Positions 19,650-31,057 of a stretch of DNA of 64,000 bases are shown piece after piece. Below the pieces are notes generated by a model that did not search any database, had not been told where the DNA came from, and was given only the letters and a program-made list of their open reading frames with translations. How positions within the stretch are numbered: the first letter of the stretch is position 1; the number at the start of each line of letters is the position of its first letter. The translations under genes were made by a program, and so were the position numbers. Source of the stretch: Pycnococcus provasolii (taxonomy: Eukaryota > Chlorophyta > Pseudoscourfieldiophyceae > Pseudoscourfieldiales > Pycnococcaceae); assembly GCA_938743325.2 (NCBI GenBank), contig OW568880.1:496001-560000 (forward strand), read 5' to 3'.

Positions 19650-20819
19650 ATGCCGCTTCTGTGTCCCGTGTGCCTCGAGGATAAAGACGGTCCGTTGGCG
19701 CTGCCTGGATGTCGACTTCACCACACACAACTGGTGAAGCCACCAGTGGTGGTGGTGGCACCACCAGTGGGTGACCATGACCATGACGCCTTGAAGAAGA
19801 AGAAGAATGCGCCGTCACACACCACAATGCAGGTTCCGCCGTTTCGCACCGACGACGCCACCGGGCTCTCTTACGCGTCCAAGTGCTGCATCCCCACGTC
19901 GTGGACACCGCTTTCGCTCCTCAAACGAAGAAAGGTGAACTACAACACGGAGATCTTCACATTCGCACTCCCAGAAGGCAACTCGAAACTTATGCTGCCC
20001 GTGTGCGGGTGCCTGCTGATGCGTGCGCCGGACTGTGAGCACGGGGGAGGTGACGCTGTGCGGCCGTATACGCCCGTTTCGAGTTCCAACTTCGAGAACG
20101 GCTTCGAAATCATGCTCAAGCTGTACGAGGAGTGGGGTGACAAGAGACATTTGCACTCGTACTGTCCTCCTGGTGCGGTTTCCAACCACGTCTTTGCACT
20201 TAAGGTGGGCGACTCTGTTGACTTTAAGCACATTGCCGCAAACGTCAAGATACCGTATTACCACACCGACGGCTCTCCGCCAGGTTTCAAGGGTGTCAAC
20301 AGGCTAACACTCATTGCCGTGGGCGTCGGCATTGCTCCCATGATACAGGTGCTTCACGAGGTACTCGACAATAATGAGGACGACACCACGGAAGTCGTTT
20401 TGCTCTACGGGAATCGCACAGTTGATGACATCTTAATGGCTGATTTATTAAATCGTTGGGAACGTGATTACGCGTCTCGCTTTCGCGTGATCCACCACAT
20501 CGGCAGCCGATACCAAAATGTGCTGATGCACTTTGACGACTGTCCAAAGGACTGCGGCAAGCCGTGCAAGCGCCGCAAGTTCCCTGATCCAGTGAATTTC
20601 GATCAAATTCCTGTGGAAAAACGCGAGCGTGGTTGGATCAGCGAAGAGACAATCGCAAAGCACGGTTTTCCGGCGGATGACCCGACGCACCGCGTGATGG
20701 TATGCGGCTTGCCGAACGTGTATCGCACGATATGTGGCCCTCGTGGCACGAAGGATTTGGCACCAGGCAGTGCTCTCGCCAACCTCGGATTTACAAAGGA
20801 GCAGGTCGTGAAGTTCTGA
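19650..20819 (+). CDS. NADH-cytochrome b5 reductase-like flavoprotein
   Basis: The family passes electrons from NAD(P)H through FAD to cytochrome b5 or a similar acceptor. The 389-residue product has the FAD-binding RPYTPVS at residues 138-144, the nucleotide-binding GVGIAPM at 225-231, YGNRTVDDIL after it, and the terminal CGLPNVYR and LGFTKEQVVKF, in family order. An unusual insert with Cys pairs (DDCPKDCGKPCKRRK) lies after the NADH motif. The first 60 residues are not part of the domain and contain CPVCLEDKDGPLALPGC, which looks like the first half of a RING finger. Met 60 (19827) is an alternative start that would drop it. Confidence 0.8.
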   Translation: MPLLCPVCLEDKDGPLALPGCRLHHTQLVKPPVVVVAPPVGDHDHDALKKKKNAPSHTTMQVPPFRTDDATGLSYASKCCIPTSWTPLSLLKRRKVNYNTEIFTFALPEGNSKLMLPVCGCLLMRAPDCEHGGGDAVRPYTPVSSSNFENGFEIMLKLYEEWGDKRHLHSYCPPGAVSNHVFALKVGDSVDFKHIAANVKIPYYHTDGSPPGFKGVNRLTLIAVGVGIAPMIQVLHEVLDNNEDDTTEVVLLYGNRTVDDILMADLLNRWERDYASRFRVIHHIGSRYQNVLMHFDDCPKDCGKPCKRRKFPDPVNFDQIPVEKRERGWISEETIAKHGFPADDPTHRVMVCGLPNVYRTICGPRGTKDLAPGSALANLGFTKEQVVKF

Positions 20820-21646
20820 CTTCGCAAAATAAATGCACAGGTGCGTGACATATCATCGTCCAACTGAATTTTGCGAAAATTTGCCTTTGGCGTGGTGCGT
20901 GGGATTTGATGAGAATCTATCCAATCTTATTGTCTTCTTTCCACCGAAATTTGGGCCGTTCGCCGACGGCTCGTGGCCCCCTCGTGGGCAGTCATGTGGC
21001 TAACTTACAATCTTCCTGTGTCTCTGATCCATCGCACCACACCACAACAACGCATTCATCAGTCTGTAAGACTGCAACAATCCCTCCCTTGCATATACTG
21101 CTGGTGTTAATTTTTCATGTTAACCTGTGCTGACACCTGTGATCACACACAACTTGAGAAGACAGGAACCACCCACTTTTTATTATCTACAGTGAGCTAT
21201 GCCGAAATCTACATATTCGTTTTTTCATATAATTCTGTAACTTCAATACGTGTACCTTAATAAGGCCTACTACTACCCGTAGTACTACTGAAAATGTTGT
21301 TGTTGTGTACTAGTGTGCAGGGTTCGAGGTAAAATTTTACACCTGTAAAATTGTAAAATTTACTGTAAAAGGTTTTGGCGCGTTTAGTTTTACGTGGCCG
21401 TTTCGGCGAGCTTGAAATGCTGCGGAGCTCCGTCAGTCACGCGCACCAAGCGGGTCGTCGCCGGTGCGTTCTCCTTGAGCCACGGAATAACGTGGCCAGG
21501 GGGCCTAGAGCTGAAACCCCGATTTACATATACTGAACAGAACAACTGCGAATAGTTTCGCTTTCGCGAGTGGCCGCGCCATGCTAGAACGAAGTCATTG
21601 TATGAACGTTTCGACGGTACGAATAGCGGAGGTTTAGCTCATTGGT
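20820..21646. other. Intergenic, no gene seen
   Basis: This 827-base stretch follows the reductase gene. It contains a TGTAAAA-type repeat cluster (21326-21371, including the palindrome GTAAAATTTTAC) and AT-rich DNA. It holds no frame with recognisable similarity. Confidence 0.5.
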
Positions 21647-21880
21647 CTAGTTCTGGCATGACGTCACAACTTTGTCCAAGGTGATCCAATCGTCGTGGTG
21701 GACCTCAGCGACCTCCGACGTATTGTCCAAGATTATTTCGTATTGCGACCCCTCAAGCATGTTGAACGCGGGTTTCTTCTCCTTCAGCGCCGCATTTGAG
21801 ATCTTATATATCTTTCCAACCTCAACGAAATCACAGAACTTTTCAGCCGCGGTGTTAAATGATACCACGCGGACCTTAGT
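21647..21880 (-). pseudogene. RPA1-like OB-fold fragment
   Basis: The translation VRVVSFNTAAEKFCDFVEVG, then KIYKISNAALKEKK and YEIILDNTSEV, follows DNA-binding domain A of replication protein A large subunit (IRATAFN..ADKF...EVGKVY.IS...LK......Y...L...S.V). Only about 75 residues match. The similarity begins right after an ACTAAG that could be a splice acceptor, but no earlier RPA segment is found on this strand, and the frame stops soon after. It is a captured fragment, relic or isolated exon. The open frame extends to 21976 without further similarity. Confidence 0.5.
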
Positions 21881-22068
21881 CGTCTCCGGCCGCATCCATG
21901 GTGGATGCAACAGACGTTCTTGGCGATCATGTGCTCGTACGCGAGCTCCTCGTCCTTTAGATACGTTTGAAGACAATGCATTGATCCATCAATGCTTCCG
22001 CCTGGACCATGCATGCTCACGAGGCGAGCGACAACATGCTCACAAAATGCGTCCGTCGTGCGAGTAGG

Positions 22069-22099
22069 CGGGCCCGCGGGCTGTTGTCCCGCGGGCCCG
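22069..22099. repeat. GC-rich hairpin, 12-bp perfect stem
   Basis: CGGGCCCGCGGG (22069-22080) pairs with CCCGCGGGCCCG (22088-22099) across a 7-base loop. It lies about 160 bases upstream of the RME-8-like gene. Confidence 0.85.
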
Positions 22100-22127
22100 A
22101 CTCAGGGCCCTCTCCGTTCTGTGGAAT

Positions 22128-22147
22128 GGACCAACGAGGAATCCCGG
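22128..22147 (+). repeat. Dispersed 20-mer upstream of RME-8-like gene
   Basis: GGACCAACGAGGAATCCCGG here differs by one base from 46401-46420. Both copies are non-coding. Confidence 0.6.
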
Positions 22148-22259
22148 GCCCGGGGGGGAAAAAGAGCCCTCTCGTCTTTGACGTTACCGACCGAACTTTT
22201 GCTTCATTTTTCCTTTTCCTTCGGCGCGTCAGTCAGTCCCAGAATCCCATAACAAAGGT

Positions 22260-25200
22260 ATGGCGTCGCCACCGCCACCTCCACCATCACCCTCAGCTTC
22301 AGCGTCGCCCTCGTCCTCATCTCTGCCGCCTGCTTCGCCTCTGCCTTCGCCGGATGGTGCACTTGTAAGTGTGGGTGTGGGAGGAAGAAGGACGGCAGCA
22401 CGCCTCCATGAAGGAGGGGCGGCTGCAGCTGCTGCCGCAGCCATGTACCCGTTCTCCATGCCGAACTGCGTTGGAAGGTACCTCGTCACCAAGTGCAGCT
22501 GGAGAGGCAAGTACAAGCGACTGCTGTGCATCACGACTTCGGCCATCGTCACGCTCGATCCGACGTCGCTGGAAATCACCAACAAATACAATTTCGTCGG
22601 CGACGGAGACTTCGAGGCGGTGCGCATCGACGGCGTCATGGAGACGTGGAGTGGGCGAGGAGGTGGCACGGAGGGCGACTTCATACTAAGCGTCAGACAG
22701 TCGCGAACAGCCAAATTCAAGGCGATTCGATTCGTCACGGCGTGCCGAGCAGCACTGCTCACGGACCTGTACACGTGCCTGTCGCAGGCGAGGGCACAGG
22801 GAAGCCTCGCAAGACATGTCAAGCCGCTGCCTGACGCCGCGGTGGCGCAAAGCGCGGTGCGAGCGCTCGAGCTGACGTTCACAGCCGCGAGGAATGTTGT
22901 GCTTTCCATCACGCCCGTTGGCGTTAAGGTTGACGGCGCCGACGGAACGACGACGGGCGAAATCATCCCGTTCATGGCGCTTGAATTGCGCGCGGGCGCG
23001 CTGCTGCTCGCAGACCCAACGCCGGCGCCAAGCCCGCAGCACATCGCGCCGCTCGCCATGTGCCTTGGACCGTCGCAGCCTAAGCGTTACCGACTCTTCG
23101 CGTTTGGCGACGCGACGAGGCGACTTGCATTCGTGGAAGCGGCGGCGCGCGTGTCCACCGCGGCGGTGGGGCGCGCGCTTGCGTACGACGCGCGACCGAA
23201 CGAGACGGTGGAAAGCATGCTAACTGCCGAGTCGGCGCCGGAAAGACCAGCCGGCGATGTCGTCGCGGATAACACACCGCTTGGCGAGTGGCGTGCGACA
23301 AGGCAGCAGCATGATGACCAGCATCAGCGACAGCACCTCAGTGCGTGCAGGCTCATCCTGACTCCCACCTCGCTGGTCGAACGCGACGCGGAGACCTTCG
23401 CCCTGAGGGCAGCCTGGCGTCTGAGCGAGGTGCGTGCCATCGTGCGCAATGCCACGGAGGTGCAGATGCTTGCCATCGTCATGAACGATCCTTCCGCACC
23501 CATCGGCGTTTATCTGCTGGCGCGGCGCGACGACCTCGTCGCCGCCATGGTAGATGCCGTGGAGGCGGCACGCACGCGATCGTGGTCAGCATACGCCGCG
23601 GGATCATCGAGCGTACCGCCACCGCCCACCGCACGCGTTGCGGTGATGCCCGCTGTCCCCCTAGCGGGCGATCGCATTCACAGCGCGCGTCCCGCGCCAG
23701 GTCCCGTTGGAGCATGCACGTTCCCATCGTGGGCGAACTCCGACCCGGAGGTGGAGCGCCTGCTCATTGGACACCTCGCGGACTGTGGCGGGCTCGCCGC
23801 AGCTGCAGCCGCTGACTCCAAAAGCCGAGCAGGTGCGAAAGGCGCGGCAGCCGCGCTGCGCAGGTGTGTCGCCGTTTGCAACGCCAGCATGCCATTTGGA
23901 GGCGTTTCGCCGCGCTGTCACGTCGACGAAGCAGCGCCCGCCGCACTGCTCGCGCTGCTACCGACGCCGTCGAATTTGGACGCCGCACCAAGGCCGGAAG
24001 AGGCGAGCTATGACGCAGACGTGCTTGCATGCCTGCACAGGCTGAGCACGGTCGTTTCCGTCGCAAGCCTTCTCTGCGGAACGCCGGGAGCGCTGAGCCG
24101 TGTATTCGGCTGCGTCAGAAGCGCGGATGCGGGAATTGCCTACGCGTCGGCGCGGCTTCTGTCCCTTCTCTTCTTGGGGAAACGCCAGGGGGACGGTAGT
24201 GCGATGGGTATTGGCGCAGCCATTGGGGCGAACGTCGCCGTGGCGCGTGCGGGCCTTGCCGCTGGCCTTGACGCCGCGCGACGTGCCGCAACTAATGTAG
24301 CCCATGGAAATCACGGGTCTTCTGGAGATGCCGCCGCCGAGGGTGGAAATGCCAGCTCGTCCACAAATACCAACGATGGCATGAATGCAACGCCATCCGC
24401 CAAACCCGGTAAAAGGATGGCTGCAGCATTCTCCGACGCCATGGGATTAGGTGGTGGTGGCAAGCAGCACATTCAAATTGACGACGAACCAGGATCAGCG
24501 AGATATGCCAAGGCAAATGCCCTCAGCAACATACAGCGATGCGGTGTTCTCGTGTCGCCTCTGCGTCACGTGCCAAAGACCAGCGCGCTCGTCTCGCTGG
24601 CGGTAGTTGAGGCTGTGTGCCTTGTGGTTTGCGAGCCTGGGTCTGCGACGACGGACTCGGCAACCTTTAGCCTCCTATTGATGGAGTGTGCGAGTCTCGG
24701 AAGGCCTCTCTTTCTTCTGTTTGATCATCCTGCTTCGCGTGTCACGGAGGGCGTGAGCCTTCTGATGCGCGCCATCGCCGAATGCGGGGTGGGTGCCGCG
24801 TCAGTGATGCGAGATGCAGCGCTGCGTGAGGGCGCAGTGCTGCATCATTTGCTCGAGAGCGTGAGGTCGTGCGCGGAGCATCGCCTCTCGTCGAATTCCG
24901 CATCTCGGAGCCTACCAACGTTGGAGGCGACAGTCGCCTCTTCAATGGGCACGGATCCTCGCAATGCAAAGCACACGGAAACATCCGAGGAGGCGGTTGC
25001 AAGGAGAAGGGCGCTGAGTCGCGAGCTTGTCGCACTGTGGTGCGACGGACATGTCGATGCTGTGGCGCTGATGGAACGAGTATTCCCGCAGGGCCTGCTC
25101 GCGCATCTGAAGAAACCTCGTGAATCAGCACGGAACAAGGGCAACGCTTCGAATAACAGCATTTCCCAAAGGGCTTCGACTATTGCTAACAGCACCTCTG

Positions 25201-28200
25201 GAGGCTCCAATAACGATGCACATTCGACTTCGAGTGTGAAGACAATCATGGCTCGAGGACAAGGCAACGCCGAGGCTGGCGGTGAGCGCAATGCGGTTGA
25301 TCCTGCGACAGTGTCTAACCTAGCGGCATCCTTTCCTCCACCACCAACGTCGAGCGAGACTGCGCCATCGAGCGAGGCACCTGCACCAGCGGCAGCGGCG
25401 CAAGTGCCCTCCCCTGCCGAAGGACACGAGGAAAGTTCCGCTGCAGATGGTAGGAATGCGCCGTCGTCGCAAGGCAAGGAGAGTGACGATGGATCCGGGG
25501 AGTCGCCGCGCGCCGCACGCCGTGATCTCCCCGTCTCTATGCAATTAGCTCACGCTGCGCCGAATCCGGAGAGTGTGGTAGTGCGCGGAAACTGGGCAGC
25601 GTTCTGGAGTGCTCTTGCTACAGACCACGCACTGCCCACCCTCGTGTGGGATGAGAGATGCCGCCGTGATGTAATTGAGGCACTCGCGAATGAGGAGGAA
25701 CGCCTGCGGCTGGCACGCAGCCAATTTGGCGGTGACACTGAAGCTGGGTATCCAAGCTGGAATCACACCGCGTTCGCCGTCGTGTACCCATCGCTCGCAC
25801 ACGAACCCGTGGTCGGTGGCATCAACTTGCGGCTACTGCTTGAGCCCGCCCAGACTGGCACAGCGGCAGGATCGGGCACGCGCCGAAGTTACGTCATGGC
25901 GTTGGACGATCCGCTTGGACTAGTGCGCAGCTTGCTCACTGATCTGCTGACCCTCGCGGACGGCGACCTCTACTTTCACACCAACGTGCGACTCGTTGCG
26001 CGAGATGCGTCGCGCAGTCGCTGGCCACCAATTTCGAGCGCCTCCGACGCGCGGAGAGTGCAGGTGGTTAATGCGCTTAGCCTTGTCTACCGCATACGGT
26101 GCGGCGAAATTGGCCCGCTGCCCAAGGTGACTGAGCACATCGTGCGTCTCTTCGATGTCACGTTCCACGCGCCGCTGCGCGCTGCGCTGCTGTCACTACT
26201 CGAATCACTCTGCATGAACAAGACGAACGCATCTGCAGCCATTGCCGTGGGTGCGGCTGACATGCTCGTCGCCACGGTTATGATGTCGCACGAGGCGGCG
26301 CACCGCGTTCTGAGCGCGAGCCGTGGCGGGGTGGTGGGAGCAGCCGCGGTGGCTGCCGGTGCACCTGCGCTAGCGAGTGGCGTTCACAAGGAACCGGTGA
26401 GAGAGTGGTTCTGCGAGCTCGACGACAACGACGACGGCGGAGCTGCGGCGTCAGACAGCAAGCGCTCGGGTCCGCACCGCAAGGAGGAGCTGTTGCGTAT
26501 GCTGCGTGACGGTAAAATTGGTCTTCACACACGTTGCTTTGCGCAGGGCATGCTGCGATCGCAGCCGCTTTTTGAGATACGCGAGCTGCGGTGGCTATGC
26601 GCGTCAACGGAGCACACTTCCGCACCGACGGAGGCTGCTGAGAGTGTGAATAGCGGAGGATCCGGGCGCCTTAGCAGTGCCGCAACACTGGAGATGGCCG
26701 TGGCAAGCCTTCGCATCTTGCACAAAATGCTCGCGGACCATCCGGGAGCTGATAGCGACGGACGGCCGTTCTTGCCCCCACCGCTCATTCGCACGCAGCT
26801 GTGGCGAGAGGATCTGCTTGCGGGCATCGTGCAAGGTGTCCTCACAAATCACTCTGGCATTGTTGCAGGCTGCTGCTCGCTCGTATTAGCACTGTGCGAC
26901 GGGGCGGCTGTCGAAAAGCTTTCACGTCTTTACCGCACCGGATTGTTCTTCTTCGTGCTCATGTACACGGGCAGCGATCTGCTGGAGTGCGCGAAACTGC
27001 TCGCCGCAACGCACACGCGCCAATCTCCATGCGGCACACCCGGAGGGAAGCCCGATGGTGCGGACGGCACGTCCGACATTCCGTCAACTACGGGCTTGCG
27101 TGGACGAAGCGCTCTCGGCGACGCGCTTCCGGAAAGCCTGCTCTACGTGCTGCACGCGCGGGGAGCTGAATCGTTCGCGCGTGCGCTTGTGGGTGACTCG
27201 GACACGCCAGAGTTGCTCTGGACAACAGCGATGCGCGCTCGAACGCTTCTACCTGCGATATCGGCGCACGTCGGAGAACTTCCCGAACGCCTTCGCGAGA
27301 GCACATTCGTTCGCTTCGACTACCTGCCTCTTCCGCCGATCCACTATTCGGAGCTCGACGGCGAGGTTTGGTGTCACAGGTACTACCTTCGTGCCCTCAC
27401 GGACACGTCGCGCTTTCCGGACTGGGTTATCGACGAGCCGGTCGATTTGCTGCAGAGCGTGCTGGAGCTGTGGCGCAAGGAGTCTTCGAAGAAGGTGGAA
27501 ACATTTGACATCCGCAGCTCGCTAGGATCACTCGATTTGCTCGCGACTCTGGAGGATCGGCTTCGGCAAGAGCAGCCTGACGTGACGAATGTGTCTGATG
27601 CGGCACTTCTCTCGGCGGTGGATGCTGAGATCCTTAAGCGTGCCTACCGCACCATCGCGCGAAAGCACCATCCAGACAAGAATCCTGCAGATGGCGGGGA
27701 GCGCTTCATGCGAGCTCAGCGCGCATACGAGCAGCTCATGCATCGGTGCACCACAGAGCGCGGTGACGCGAGCGTAAGCGAGGCTTCGGCAGCGACGCGG
27801 CGTGCGCTGGGCTTGGGTGCGGATGTTGCAAGGGTGCAGCTCGTGATCGCCACGCAGGTCATTTTGTACAGCCGAAGCTCGGAGGTGCTTGCGCCGTTCC
27901 GCTACGCGGGATACAGCATGGTGATGACCACACTCAAGGCGCTTGCGAGCGATCCTGAGTTTTTCGAGAGCGGTGCGCTTGAGCTGACGCATCAGCTTTG
28001 CAAGCTACTTTTCCTGACGTGCACGTCGTCAGCGAAGAACGGCATCGCGCTCGTGATTGAGAGCGCTGACGCCGAAGCTAGATCTCTGGCTGCCGACGAC
28101 TCGGGCGGCGGCGGCGGCGGCGGCGTTGCACGTGCTCCCGAGTCTGTTCGCGTTCTGGCTGACGTGTTCACTCGCTGTGCTTCTCGCATAACCACGAGCA

Positions 28201-30877
28201 TAGCGGTGGAAGAGGAGGGCGAGCAGGATCAGGAGATGGCCAGCAGTGGCGGTGAGGAGACGAGCAACGCCGGCGCTGCTAAGTCGAGCTCTGCACCCGA
28301 CCCGTCACTCGAGGGTGCCACGTCATACATTCTCAAGACGTTTGCGGGTCTCTCTGCTCTGAACGAGACGTACCACGCGCTCGCGCTTGTTCCCCGCGTG
28401 GTGGCTGAGGCGGTTCGACTCTGCCTGCCCCCCACGCGCCGCATCGTCGCGGAAGCTTCTCTGCAGTGCCTTGGAAGCTTTGGCACGCGTCCTGAGCTTG
28501 CCGCGCTCTCCTCTCGCCTCGGAGCGGTGTACGTGTGCATTCATCGTGCACTGCTGTTCGATGTCACAGCAGAGGGTGTTGCGACGGATGACTCGACGGC
28601 GGTTGGCGGTGCGGGCGTGGTGGCAGCAAACAACCACCTGGCCATGCTTGCCGTGCGAGCCCTCGGGCGCCTGAATGGCTCGCTGCCAGGTTCGCTTGCC
28701 ACAGCCGCCTGCCCCCAGGCTGCCGGCGTGCTCGCCGCAATTCTGCCGAGTGCGCTCTTCGCGCGACTAAGCGACGTGGATCCACGGCCTCTGCTTCGCC
28801 TGCTGAATGCCACGACTCCCGCGTTCACCACGGAGCTTGTTTGGTCGGCACGCTTTCGCGACGAGCTTGCTCGGCACGTCGCCTCGCAATTCGTCGCGCT
28901 ACGTGAGAGTGGTGGCCCAACATCTGATGCGCCAGCGGAGGAGTTGTTGAGCTTCTCAGATTCCGTGCTTGCCAAGAGCCACGGGTTCGCCTACGACGCG
29001 GCGAGCGAGCTGCTTTTCGTCGCCGGCTACTGCGTGGATGCCTTTGTGGCAAACAGCGGCAGTCAGGCTATCCCCGGTCTTACCGTTGTGCGTGCCATGC
29101 CAAGTGCTGACTCCGAAGGTGGGTCGAAGAGCCGAGAGCGCGCCGCCTCGAGCTCGGGAGGCGCAAGCGCGCCGGCGCTCAGCGCGGCTGTGAACGTGCT
29201 TCAGTTCGCGGAGGCGCTGAGGCGCTTCCTGCAACATCGCCGCGCTTCGGACGAGAGTCAGCGCAGGACGCTCCTCGCTCTCGTGGCACTCGAGCGCCTG
29301 ATTGGCCTGCGTCCGGAGGTGTCGTCTCTCTTTGAGTCGAATCGCGGTGGCGTCGAGCCTCTGCCACAGATGCTGCGAACATTCGGGCCGTGCGTTGGCG
29401 CCGGTTCCGCGCGCGCGCTTCTCGCGCTCACCGCGCACGCACCCGTCGCGGCGACTCTCGGACGAGACACGCAAGTCGCGCTGAGCCTGTTCCGGCAACT
29501 TCTCAAGCCGCAGCGCCGCGCCGCAGCCGACGGTGACTGCGACGAGGAATGCGCCATGGCTGCACGTTCCGACAGCCTCGCTCTTCTGCATGCGCTTGGC
29601 AACGCGGATGCGGTTGCATGGGTCGCCGCTCAGATGGGCGGCGCGCTGATTCTGCTGCGAGTGAGCCTCGAACAGGGTGAGGTGCCCGTGCCACTGCAGC
29701 ATGCGTCGCTTCGCCTTCTTGGGCGACTGATGCACCAGCCCGCGCACGGCTCGCGCGTCGTCGCGTGCGTGTCCCGCCTTCTCCCTCCTGGATTCACCGG
29801 CGTTCTCGCGGACGGCGACGGAGCTGCGAGCCTCGCGGCGTTTGATCAGCCGAGCCGAACGCCCGAGCGTGTTTGGAGCGAGAAGGCTAAGCTGGCTCTG
29901 ATTGCGTCGCTGAAAGAGCGCGCGGAGGAGGCGGACGTCAAGCTCGGCGACGCTGGCGCTGCTGGCGTGGAATTGCCGGCTGTGCCTGTGCTGAACGACG
30001 TAGTTGTTGACCCCGCGGATGGCCCGCTGCTCGGAGGCATTTACGTGAGACTCTTCCTGTCGGATCCAGGGTATCCTCTGCGCAATGCAGGGCACGTGCT
30101 AGAGAGCTTAAGTGGCGCGCTCGGGGCAGCCTTCGAGAGTGGCGACGTGGACACGTCGGTGCTTCTTTCCGCCGCGGTCGTCGCGCTCCTGCGGCACCAC
30201 GCCGCGGCGTCCGCCGCTGCTGGCGCGTGCGGCATTGCCGAGCGTGCGCTCGGTGCCGCGCACACGCTGCACGAAGGTGGCGGAGATGCGTTCAATGCCG
30301 CGATGCGCGTCGTTCACGCTCTCGCAAGGCACGTTCCAGACGTCGTCGGCGGCGCATTCGCGCCACGAGTCGGCGGTCTCGCCGCGCTGACGCAGCGCAC
30401 GTCGAAGGGTGGCGGCCGCTGGGCGTTCTTTGCCTGCATCGAGGCGCTCACCGGTTGCCTGCGCGGTGCGCGTAGGCGCACCGAGGCGATTGCCGCCGAG
30501 GCGGAGGCTTGCGGACTCATTGATACGCTGGTCGGGCTGCTCCCGGCGAGCGGCGCGGTGGTCGTGGCTGGCGATGGTGGGGATGGTGGAGGCGGCGAGC
30601 TTCCGCGCGGCACGGAGGTGGCGCTGGCTGTTCAGCTCCTCGAGGCTCTCAGCGTTGCGGAGATGGGAACGCCGTGCCTTCGTATTCACTCTCGGCTTGA
30701 CGGATTGGAAAGCTGGAATCATGCCACCGGGCAAGACCATTCCTTATTTTTGCCGTCGGGCGGCGGTGGCGGCGAGACGGCGTCCGTGCTTTCCCTGCTC
30801 GGAGAAAGTGCGCGCCTTGCCCTTCCGCCACCACCTAAGCAGATAGCAACAACAAATGAGGGTGGTGAGGAAGGTGC

Positions 30878-30908
<31 letters not shown>

Positions 30909-30920
30909 CCAGGTGAGTAA
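22260..30920 (+). CDS. GRV2: RME-8/GRV2 (DNAJC13) endosomal J-domain protein
   Basis: This very large (2,886-residue) intronless gene encodes the receptor-mediated-endocytosis-8 family protein, which works with Hsp70 on endosomes in membrane sorting. After a Pro/Ser/Ala-rich leader, the N-terminal PH-like domain begins RYLVTKCSWRGKYKRLLCIT (about residues 71-90), matching the family. A GYF-type domain sits at about 1,380-1,440 (VREWFCELDD, then LLRMLRDGKIGLHTRCF). The J domain is at about 1,780-1,840 with ILKRAYRTIARKHHPDKNP, so the HPD motif that stimulates Hsp70 is intact. The rest is armadillo-like helical repeat, with Gly/Ala-rich and Ser-rich inserts (a GGC run near 28103-28125). It ends in Pro and Thr runs. 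Met 62 (MYPFSMPN) is an alternative start. Confidence 0.92.
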
Positions 30921-31057
30921 AGTACAGTAGTAGTCTAAGTAGTTTTATTTGTAGATCACAAAAGCTTTTTTTTTCATCTTGTTGATTCTTATTACCTTGA
31001 GCAACAACAAATCAAAAACATCATCAACTCAAGTAGTCTAGTGCCTCGCTCACATCA

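Noticed and set aside
21630-21660. tRNA-like box A (TTTAGCTCATTGGTCTAG)
   Set aside because: No matching box B, acceptor stem or anticodon arm could be built downstream.
22365-22440. Possible 76-nt intron (GTAAGT...CAG) near the RME-8-like start
   Set aside because: Removing it shifts the frame away from the clear N-terminal domain; reading straight through keeps the frame.
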